DNA of 20,000 nucleotides, taken from the NCBI RefSeq assembly GCF_030272615.1, contig NW_026728913.1, positions 107,501-127,500 of the forward strand, given 5' to 3'. Under the pieces are notes generated by a model that had not been told where the DNA came from, searched no databases, and saw only the letters and a program-made list of their open reading frames with translations. The stretch comes from Cryptomeria japonica. Its lineage: Eukaryota > Streptophyta > Pinopsida > Cupressales > Cupressaceae. Made by a program: the position numbers and the translations under genes. This document shows positions 8,849 through 15,235 of the stretch, piece by piece (the first letter of the stretch is position 1; each line of letters opens with the position of its first letter).

Positions 8849-9495
8849 AGTGCGCACTTTTGGAGGGCACTTTTCTGCGCTCCAAAGGTGCGCACTTTTG
8901 GAGGGCACTTTTTGGAGGGCACTTTTCTGCGCTCCAAAGGTGCGCACTTTTGGAGGGCACTTTTTGGAGGGCACTTTTCTGCGCTCCAAAGGTGCGCACT
9001 TTTGGAGGGCACTTTTTGGAGGGCACTTTTCTGCGCTCCAAAGGTGCGCACTTTTGGAGGGCACTTTTTGGAGGGCACTTTTCTGCGCTCCAAAGGTGCG
9101 CACTTTTGGAGGGCACTTTTTGGAGGGCACTTTTCTGCGCTCCAAAGGTGCGCACTTTTGGAGGGCACTTTTTGGAGGGCACTTTTCTGCGCTCCAAAGG
9201 TGCGCACTTTTGGAGGGCACTTTTTGGAGGGCACTTTTCTGCGCTCCAAAGGTGCGCACTTTTGGAGGGCACTTTTTGGAGGGCACTTTTCTGCGCTCCA
9301 AAGGTGCGCACTTTTGGAGGGCACTTTTTGGAGGGCACTTTTCTGCGCTCCAAAGGTGCGCACTTTTGGAGGGCACTTTTTGGAGGGCACTTTTCTGCGC
9401 TCCAAAGGTGCGCACTTTTGGAGGGCACTTTTGTGCACTCCAAAGGTGCGCACTTTTGGAGGGCACTTTTCCTGTGCTCCAAAGGTGCACACCTA
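8849..9495. repeat. 52-bp minisatellite with ten copies that appear identical
   Basis: Units begin GCGCTCCAAAGGTGCGCACT at 8877, 8929, 8981, 9033, 9085, 9137, 9189, 9241, 9293 and 9345, exactly 52 bp apart and without visible differences. The unit contains two tandem TTTTGGAGGGCAC elements and the palindrome-like GGTGCGCAC. Partial copies flank it (8849-8876 and 9397-9495, the latter with CTGTGCTCC and GTGCACTCC variants). Because 52 is not a multiple of 3, the open frames on both strands (up to 336 codons) read the same DNA in rotating frames, and protein function is not supported. Confidence 0.95.
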
Positions 9496-9620
9496 GGTGA
9501 GCACCTTCGACCACACCTTGTAGCACACCAAACTCTGACTTTCGACTTCATCCGCAATGCAGGGTCTTTGAGGTTGGCGCAATGCGCACAACCAGGGGAG
9601 TCGACCCATCAAACCCAACA

Positions 9621-9652
9621 CCTCCCCTATATAAGCTATTTGTCTGATTCTC
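9621..9652 (-). promoter_or_regulatory. Putative Pol I spacer promoter copy 8
   Basis: Core at 9624-9633. Upstream on the minus strand it reads CAGACAAATAGC instead of CGGACAAATAGC, a C-to-T change on the + strand at a CpG. Confidence 0.65.
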
Positions 9653-9777
9653 ATACATGCGTAGCCTGCAGGAGCAATTAGGACATCGACCCCAACTTTC
9701 GGCTTCTAAACGAAAACAAGGTCTTTGAGGTTGGTGTAATGCGAACAACTAGGGGAGTCAACCCATCAAACCCAACA

Positions 9778-9809
9778 CCTCCCCTATATAAGCTATTTGT
9801 CTGATTCTC
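9778..9809 (-). promoter_or_regulatory. Putative Pol I spacer promoter copy 9
   Basis: Core at 9781-9790, 157 bp from copy 8, with the same CAGACAAATAGC variant. Confidence 0.65.
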
Positions 9810-9934
9810 ATACATGTGTAGTCTACAGGAGCAATTAGGACATCGACCCCAACTTTTGACTTCTTAACGAAAACAAGGTCTTTGAGGTTGACGTAATGCG
9901 CACAACCAGGGGAGTCGACCCATCAAACCCAACA

Positions 9935-9966
9935 CCTCCCCTATATAAGCTATTTGTCCGATTCTC
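9935..9966 (-). promoter_or_regulatory. Putative Pol I spacer promoter copy 10
   Basis: Core at 9938-9947, 157 bp from copy 9, with the common CGGACAAATAGC form. Confidence 0.65.
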
Positions 9967-10091
9967 ATACATGTGTAGCCTGCAGGAGCCATTAGGACAT
10001 TGACCCCAACTTTTGACTTCTTAACGAAAACAAGGTCTTTGAGGTTGGCGTAATGCGCACAACCAAGGGAGTTGACCCATCAAACCCAACA

Positions 10092-10123
10092 CCTCCCCTA
10101 TATAAGCTATTTGTCTGATTCTC
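10092..10123 (-). promoter_or_regulatory. Putative Pol I spacer promoter copy 11
   Basis: Core at 10095-10104, 157 bp from copy 10, with the CAGACAAATAGC variant. Confidence 0.65.
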
Positions 10124-10311
10124 ATACATGTGTAGCCTGCAACAACGATTAGGACATCCACCCCAACTTCTGAATTCGTCTGCGTTGACCGCACCAAAGG
10201 TGCACGCCTTGGTGCTCACCAAAATCCGACTTCCGACTTCTTCTGCTATGCGGGGTCTTTGAGGTTGGCGCAGTGCGCACAACCAGGGGAGTCAACCCAC
10301 CGAATGCAACA

Positions 10312-10343
10312 CCTCCCCTATATAAGCTATTTGTCTGATTCTC
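10312..10343 (-). promoter_or_regulatory. Putative Pol I spacer promoter copy 12
   Basis: Core at 10315-10324. It lies 220 bp from copy 11 because of a small insertion carrying a GGTGCACGCCTTGGTGC element. Confidence 0.65.
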
Positions 10344-10468
10344 ATACATGCGTAGACTGCAGCAATGATTAGGACATCCACCCCAACTTTTGACTTCTTA
10401 AACAAGACAGGGTCTTTGAAGTTGGTGCAGTGCACACAACCAGGGGAGTCGACCCATCAAACGCAACA

Positions 10469-10501
10469 CCTCCCCTATATAAAGCTATTTGTCCGATTCT
10501 C
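10469..10501 (-). promoter_or_regulatory. Putative Pol I spacer promoter copy 13 (first from the 26S side)
   Basis: Core at 10472-10481. One extra T on the minus strand gives AGCTTTATATAGGGGAGG, which moves the upstream block by one base relative to the core. This is the outermost copy; beyond it the promoter units end and short G-rich repeats begin. Confidence 0.6.
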
Positions 10502-10564
10502 ATACGTGTAGTCTGCAGCAGCGATTAGGACATCGACCCCAACTTCCGAATTCGTTTGCATTGA

Positions 10565-10710
10565 CCGCACCAAAGGTGCACGCCTTGGTGTGCACCCTGG
10601 AGTGCACTTTGGTGCTCACCTCGGTGCACACTTTGGTGTGCACCTCGGTGTGCACCAAAGGTGCGCACCTTGGAGCGCACCAAAGGTGTACACTTTGGAG
10701 CGCACCACAT
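10565..10710. repeat. Palindrome-rich GGTGYGCACC minisatellite
   Basis: A run of roughly 12-20-bp degenerate units alternating GGTGTGCACC, GGTGCACACT, GGTGCGCACC and TTGGAGCGCACC. Almost every unit is self-complementary or nearly so, so either single strand can fold into serial hairpins. The same 10-bp palindrome recurs throughout 13.8-20 kb. Confidence 0.75.
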
Positions 10711-10981
10711 AGGGTCTTTGAGAGGTTGGCGCAGTGCGCACACCAAGGTGGGTGTTGAGGTGCGTGCCGAGGTGGGTGGGTGCTAGGGTGCGCTCCATGG
10801 TGGGTGCCAGGGTGGGTGCGTGCTAGGGTGGATTCCAAAGAGGGTCATAGGGTGGGTGCCAAGGTGGGTTGGTGATATAGTGGGTTCAAAGGTGGGTACT
10901 AGGGTGGGTTCCAAGGTGGGTCACAAGTTGGGTGCCAGGATGCGTGGGTGTTAGGTTGGGTGCCAAGGTGGGCTCCTGCGT

Positions 10982-11000
10982 GGGTGGGTGCTAGGGTGGG
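10982..11000 (+). other. Canonical G-quadruplex motif
   Basis: Four GGG tracts with loops T, TGCTA and T: GGGTGGGTGCTAGGGTGGG. This fits the G3+N1-7 rule. The short one-base loops predict a stable fold. Folding in vivo is not shown by sequence. Confidence 0.7.
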
Positions 11001-11312
11001 TTTCAAGGTGGACGCGAGGGCGGGTGCCAAGGTGGGTAACAAGTTGGGTGTTAGGATGGGTGAGTGCTAGAGTGGGTGCCAAGGTGGGTGGGTGCTAAGG
11101 TGGATGCCAAGGTGGTTCACAGGGTGGGTGGGTTCTAGGGTGAGTTCCAAGGTGGGTCACAGGTTCAGTGCTAGGGTGGGTGTCAAGGCGGGTGTCGAGG
11201 TGCCTGGGTGCTAGGGTGTGGATGCCAATGTGGGTCATAGGGTGGGTACTAGGGTGGGCTGCAATGTGGGTGCCAAGGTGGGTAACATGCTCGGTGGGTT
11301 CTAAATTGGGTG

Positions 11313-11336
11313 CCAGGGTGGGTGTGCACCCACCTT
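11313..11336. other. Imperfect palindrome in the G-rich array
   Basis: Centred on GTGCAC within GGGTGGGTGTGCACCCACCTT. The C-rich half (CCCACC) appears out of place in a G-rich strand, so this is a discrete inverted module. It is followed by TGCCCGAGGTGGG. Confidence 0.6.
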
Positions 11337-11453
11337 GCCCGAGGTGGGTGCCAAGGTGCCAGTGTGGGTGGGTGCTAAGGTGGATGCCAAGGTGGGTGAG
11401 AAGGTGGGTGATAGGTTGAGTGGTAGGATGGGTGGGTGCCAAGATGGGTCACA

Positions 11454-11472
11454 GGGTGGGTGCAAGGGTGGG
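11454..11472 (+). other. Canonical G-quadruplex motif
   Basis: Four GGG tracts: GGGTGGGTGCAAGGGTGGG, with loops T, TGCAA and T. Confidence 0.7.
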
Positions 11473-11817
11473 TAGGTGCTAGGGTTGGTGTCAGGGTGGG
11501 TGGGTGCTAGGTTGGGTTCCAAGGTGGGTGCGAGGGTGAGTGTCAAGGTGGGTCACAGGTTAGGTGCTAGGATGGGTGAGTGCTAGGGTGCAAAGGTGCC
11601 AGGGTGGGTGCTAGGATGGGTCGATGCTAGGGTGAGTGGCAAGGTGGGTCCACAAGTGTCAAGGTGGGTGCCGAGGTGGGTGCCAAGTCGGCGACTGCTA
11701 TGGTGGATGCCAAGGTGGGTCACGGGGTGGGTGCCAAGTTGCTAGGTTGGGTTCCAAGGTGGGTGCCAACGTGGGTGCTAGGGTGCGTGGGTTAAAGGGT
11801 GTGTCACAACGTGGGTG

Positions 11818-11843
11818 CCAGGATGGGTGCGCACCCACACTGG
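11818..11843. other. Imperfect palindrome in the G-rich array
   Basis: CCAGGATGGGTGCGCACCCA followed by CACTGG; the centre GGGTGCGCACCC is perfectly self-complementary and the outer arms have mismatches. It is followed by CCAAGACGGGTG. Confidence 0.65.
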
Positions 11844-11925
11844 CCAAGACGGGTGCGGGTGCAAGGTTGGGTTCCAAGCCCGGTCACAGGCTGGGTGCTA
11901 GGATGGGTGGGTGCCAAGGTGGGCA

Positions 11926-11949
11926 CCAGGGTGGGTGCACCCACCCTGG
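11926..11949. other. Perfect 24-bp palindrome
   Basis: The half-site CCAGGGTGGGTG is followed directly by its exact reverse complement CACCCACCCTGG with no loop. It is followed by CCAAGGTGGGTCAC, as in the related palindrome near 12046, so palindrome plus tail behaves as one module. Confidence 0.9.
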
Positions 11950-12044
11950 CCAAGGTGGGTCACGGGGTGGGTCCTAGGGTGGGTAACGGGGTGGGTACTA
12001 AGGTGCGTGCCAAGGTGGGTCATAGGGTGGGTGCCAAGGTGGGC

Positions 12045-12075
12045 ACCAGGGTGGGTGTGCACCAACCCTAGCCAG
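12045..12075. other. Decayed copy of the G-rich-array palindrome
   Basis: ACCAGGGTGGGTGTGCACCA followed by ACCCTAGCC; the inverted symmetry survives with a few mismatches. It is about 120 bp from the perfect palindrome at 11926-11949 and shares its GGGCACCAGGG entry sequence. Confidence 0.55.
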
Positions 12076-12440
12076 GGTAGGTCACGGGGTGGTTGTCGGG
12101 GTGGGCGTCAAGGAGCCAAGGTGGGTGGCAAGTAGCCAAGTTGCGTGCCAAGGTGGGTGTCGGGGTGGGTGCCAAGGATCCAAGGTGGGTGCCAAGGAAC
12201 CAAGGTGGGTGTCTGGGTGGGTGCCGAGGTGGGAGCCAGGGTGGGTCCCAAGGTGAGTGCAAAGGTGGGTGCCAGGGTCAAGGTGAGTGCCAATGTGGGT
12301 TCCAAGGTGCCAGGGTCAGGGTGAGTGCCAATGTGGGTTCAAAGGTGCTAAGTTGGGTGCGAGGTTGGGTGCGAGGGTGGGTGGGTGCCAAGGTGTGCTA
12401 GGTGGAAGCCCGGGTGGGTCGGCATCCCATGGGTGTCGAG

Positions 12441-12800
12441 TTGGGTGCCTGATGGGTGCTTCTTGTCAAGTTTTAGTCGTCGGGACTCATTTCGAGCCTT
12501 AGAGGTCGTTTCTTGTCCGGTTGCCCTGTCTTCGACCTGGGAACCCAATTTTGGTCCTCGGGTCCCATTTTTTTTTGTCTCGCATCCCACTTTTGGCCTG
12601 TGGCCTTTTCGGGGTCGATTCTCGTTTTGGGCATCAGAGCATGTTTCTTCTCCTAAAACCCAATATTTGTTTATTAAGTCTCGGAACACATTTTTGTTCT
12701 CGTGGACCCATCATGGGTCTTGGAACGCATTTGTGGTCCTTGGGTCCCATTTTGCATCCCGAAACTTGTGTTTTGGTGCTTGATCCCTATTTTGGGTGCC
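12441..12800. other. T-rich spacer with diverged internal repeat
   Basis: About 360 bp of non-tandem, T-rich sequence between the G-rich array and the 5S-flanking GC-rich DNA. The phrase GGTCCTYGGGTCCCATTTT occurs twice about 180 bp apart (near 12559 and 12738), suggesting an old duplication. A run of nine T lies near 12567. Open frames cross it on the + strand but I recognise no protein family. Confidence 0.5.
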
Positions 12801-13191
12801 CACCTTGCACCAAGTGCGCACCCGGGGCAAACCGAGCGCCTTGGTGCACCGGGGCAAGATCGAGCGTGCACCCGAGGCGCCCCGAACATGCACCAAGGTG
12901 CACTCGGCCCACATGTGAGCGCAGGTCGTTGCGCCCGAGGTGGTGTGTGGGCACCGCGTTGCAGACGGGACACTGCACGCACACGACGCCCCCTCCAGGT
13001 GCACGCACGTAGGCCGGGCCGGGTGCACACCCGACGCCCTAGCAAGGTGCGCGCACCCGGGCAGGGCTCACACTTGGCGAACGGGGCGCACTTCGCGAGG
13101 GAGGGTGTGCACCTCGACGGGGGTGGGTGGCCGGGGTGGATTCGCACGTGGGTCGCGGTTTGCTAAGTACACACTGCGACAAGCTCATAAC
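12801..13191. other. GC-rich 5' flank of the 5S gene
   Basis: CpG-rich spacer carrying scattered GTGCGCACCCGGGGCAAACC-like and GGTGCACCGGGGCAAG elements, related to the main unit of the 13.8-20 kb array. Immediately upstream of 5S the sequence reads AAGCTCATAAC. The -1 base is C, as in other plant 5S genes, but no clear TATA box is seen near -28 (only TAAGTA near 13165). Confidence 0.6.
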
Positions 13192-13311
13192 GGGTGCGAT
13201 CATACCAGCATTAGTGCACCGGATCCCATCAGAACTCCGCAGTTAAGCGCGCTTGGGCCGGAGTAGTACTGGGATGGGTGACCTCCCGGGAAGTCCCGGT
13301 GTTGCACCCTT
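13192..13311 (+). rRNA. 5S ribosomal RNA gene (complete, plant type)
   Basis: 5S rRNA is the small RNA of the large ribosomal subunit, made by RNA polymerase III from internal promoters. The 120-nt sequence starts GGGTGCGATCATACCAGC and ends GTTGCACCCT, so the terminal helix GGGTGC/GCACCC pairs. It keeps GGATCCCATCAGAACTCCGC, the box A AGTTAAGCGCGCTTGG and GGATGGGTGACCTCCCGGG, with no indel relative to the plant form I know from memory. The GCGCGCTTGGGCCGGAGTAG segment resembles gymnosperm-like 5S more than typical angiosperm 5S. It is a single copy here and lies on the strand opposite to the inferred Pol I transcription, embedded in the IGS (an L-type arrangement). It looks functional, but expression cannot be judged from sequence. 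Confidence 0.97.
13241..13288 (+). promoter_or_regulatory. 5S internal control region (box A, IE, box C)
   Basis: Box A AGTTAAGCGCGCTTGG lies at gene positions 50-65. The intermediate element is around 67-72, and box C GGGATGGGTGACCTCCCG is at 80-97. These are the TFIIIA/TFIIIC recognition elements of 5S genes. All are present at the expected positions, with one T-to-C change in box A relative to the common plant form. Confidence 0.85.
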
Positions 13312-13315
13312 TTTT
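13310..13315 (+). terminator. Pol III terminator (T6)
   Basis: A run of six T directly follows GCACCC at the 3' end of the 5S gene, then AGTTTTTCGCC. A T run of four or more on the coding strand is the usual Pol III stop. Confidence 0.9.
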
Positions 13316-13745
13316 AGTTTTTCGCCGGGCGTCGCAATGCTATTTGAATAAACCTTTTGCCCGTTTGCGTTCTCGTCGGGGCCGGGCCGGGCCGGGGTGC
13401 GCTGCCCGCACTACCGCGCGCGCGGGGGCGACACCGAGCGCGCACCCGAGGCACCCCGAGCACACAGGCCACGGTGCAACCCGGGCGTTGTGCGCGCACC
13501 CCGGTGCGCCCGAGGTGCTGCGCGCGCACCCAGGTGAAATCGGTGTGCACCTCGGCCAGTGCGCGCTCGGTCGAGTCGCGCACGTTGGCCAAGGTGCACG
13601 GTGATGTTTCTTACTCTAAGGTTCCGCACCAGACGCCCGGGACAGGTGAGCGAAGCTGGGCGGGGCCGGGTGCGCGGCCGGGGCAGGTGCACGCAGCTGG
13701 AGAGAGCTTTGGAGCACACTTCGGAGCGCACCAATGATGCGCTCC
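13316..13745. other. Very GC-rich spacer downstream of 5S
   Basis: After a short A/T-containing stretch (ATTTGAATAAACCTTTTGCC near 13340) the sequence becomes extremely CpG-rich, with GGGCCGGGCCGGGCCGGGG-type direct repeats near 13379-13397 and CGCGCGCGGGGGCG nearby. GGTGCGC and CGCGCACCC fragments herald the repeats to the right. No second 5S copy or fragment is seen. Confidence 0.6.
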
Positions 13746-15235
13746 ATTCAAAAGTTTCCTGAAAAGGCAAAAAAAGTTGAGATTATAGAATTTCCCACTT
13801 GAGAGATTGTAAAAAAAAAAAATTTAAAATGAAGGAAACGCGGGTGCCAAGGTGTGCGCAGCCCAGCCAAGGTGTGCGCACCAAGGCGCCCACCCTGGCG
13901 AAGGTGCACGCAAGGTGCGCACCCGAGGCAAACCGGACAATTAACCCAACTTTCGACTTCGCGCGCACCTTGGAGCGCACTTCGGAGCGCTCCTTGGTGC
14001 GCACCAATCTTGGGCACCTCGGAGTGCACCATGGCGCCCACCAAGGTGCGCACCCGGGGCAAACCGAGCTCCGACTTCGTGCGCACCTTGGAGCGCACGA
14101 AAGGTGCGCACCATGGCGCCCACCAAGGTGCGCAGCCCAGCCAAGGCGTGCGCATCAAGGTGCGCACCCTGGCGAAGGTGCGCACCCGGGGCAAACCGAG
14201 CTCCGACTTCGTGCGCACCTTGGAGCGCACAAAAGGTGCGCAACCCAGCCAAGGTGTGCGCACCCCGGTCAAACCGAGCTCCGAATCGTGCGCACCAGAG
14301 GTGCACGCCATCGTGCGCACCTTGGAGCACACTTCGGAGCCCTCCTTGGTGCGCGCCGATGTTGCGCACCTCGGAGCGCACCCGGGGAAAACAATGCAAT
14401 TAACCCGACTTTCGACTTCGTGGGCACCTCGGAGCGCTCTCGGGTTCGCACCTCGGAGCACACCGAGGTGCGCACCTTTGATGCGCTGCCTTCACCAATT
14501 TCCAGAAAAGGCAAGAAAACATTGAGAAGGTGTGCGCACCGAGGTGCCCACCCTGGCGAAGGTGCACGCGAGGTGCGCACCCGGGGCAAACCGGGCTCCG
14601 ACTTCGTGCACGCCGCACCTTGGAGCACACTTCGGAGCGCTCCTTGGTGCGCACCAGGGCGCGCAACCCAGCCGAGGTGCCCACCCCGGCGAAGGTGCAC
14701 GCGAGGTGCGCACCCGGGGCAAACCGGGCTCCGACTTCGTGCACGCCATGGTGCCCACCGCGGCGAAGGTGCACGCGAGGTGCGCACCCGGGGCAAACCG
14801 GGCTCCGACTTCGTGCACGCCGCACCTTGGAGCACACTTCGGAGCGCTCCTTGGTGCGCACCATGGTGCCCACCAGGGCGCGCAACCCCGCCGAAGGTGC
14901 ACGCGAGGTGCGCACCCGGGGCAAACCGGGCTCCGACTTCGTGCACGCCGCACCTTGGAGCACACTTCGGAGCGCTCCTTGGTGCGCACCATGGTGCCCA
15001 CCAGGGCGCGCAACCCCGCCGAAGGTGCACGCGAGGTGCGCACCCGGGGCAAACCGGGCTCCGACTTCGTGCACGCCATGGTGCGCACCGCGGCGAAGGT
15101 GCGCACCCGGGGCAAACCGGGCTCCGACTTCGTGCACGCCGCACCTTGGAGCACACTTCGGAGCGCTCCTTGGTGCGCACCAGGGCGCGCAACCCAGCCG
15201 AGGTGCCCACCCCGGCGAAGGTGCACGCGAGGTGC
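13746..15235. repeat. GC-rich GGTGCGCACC repeats with A-rich modules (outer part)
   Basis: Diverged units made of CACCTTGGAGCGCACTTCGG, GGTGCGCACCCGGGGCAAAC, CCGGGCTCCGACTTCGTGC and CAACCCAGCCAAGGTGTGCG. A-rich modules lie at 13746 and 14491, the latter truncated. From about 14520 the sub-units become highly similar to each other, differing mainly in which short blocks are present. Long open frames here (up to 662 codons on the minus and 579 on the plus strand) overlap in many frames and are not genes. Confidence 0.85.

Larger units (their letters stand above)
9535..10520. repeat. 157-bp promoter-containing repeats
   Basis: Promoter cores are spaced 157, 157, 157, 220 and 157 bp (9624, 9781, 9938, 10095, 10315, 10472). 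A unit holds CAAGGTCTTTGAGGTTGGCG, AACCAGGGGAGTCGACCCAT, the promoter block, and AATTAGGACATCGACCCCAA. The 220-bp spacing comes from about 63 extra bp near 10165-10230 that include GGTGCACGCCTTGGTGCTCA. A related 157-bp minimal unit is embedded in the 311-bp units. Confidence 0.88.
10740..12440 (+). repeat. G-rich GGTGGGTGCCAAGG-type degenerate tandem array
   Basis: About 1.7 kb of short degenerate units such as GGTGGGTGCCAAGGTGGGT, GGTGCTAGGGTGGGTTCC and GGTGGGTCACAGGG. The + strand is strongly G-biased. The array separates the promoter array from the 5S gene. Canonical G-quadruplex patterns are present (for example 10982-11000 and 11454-11472), as are at least four GGGTG(T/C)GCACCC-centred palindromes. 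No coding potential is credible: both strands give repetitive Gly/Val/Trp or Pro/Thr/His frames. Confidence 0.9.

Noticed and set aside
8671-9681. 336-codon plus-strand frame and 258-291-codon minus-strand frames in the 52-bp array
   Set aside because: A 52-bp period without stops in any frame produces these automatically; the same peptide pieces reappear in all three frames.
6315-10501. TATATAAGC blocks as Pol II or Pol III promoters on the plus strand
   Set aside because: The plus-strand TATA is followed by no gene, T-run terminator or tRNA/snRNA. The minus strand gives the plant Pol I pattern TATATAGGGG next to inferred ETS. The alternative is not fully excluded.
12441-12800. Remnant of a retroelement with a poly-T tract
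   Set aside because: No terminal repeats, target-site duplication, tRNA-related boxes or recognisable protein remnants were found; the T run is only nine bases.
13316-13745. Second, degenerate 5S copy downstream of the intact gene
   Set aside because: No box A or box C fragments are visible; the only similarity is to GGTGCGC-type spacer repeats.
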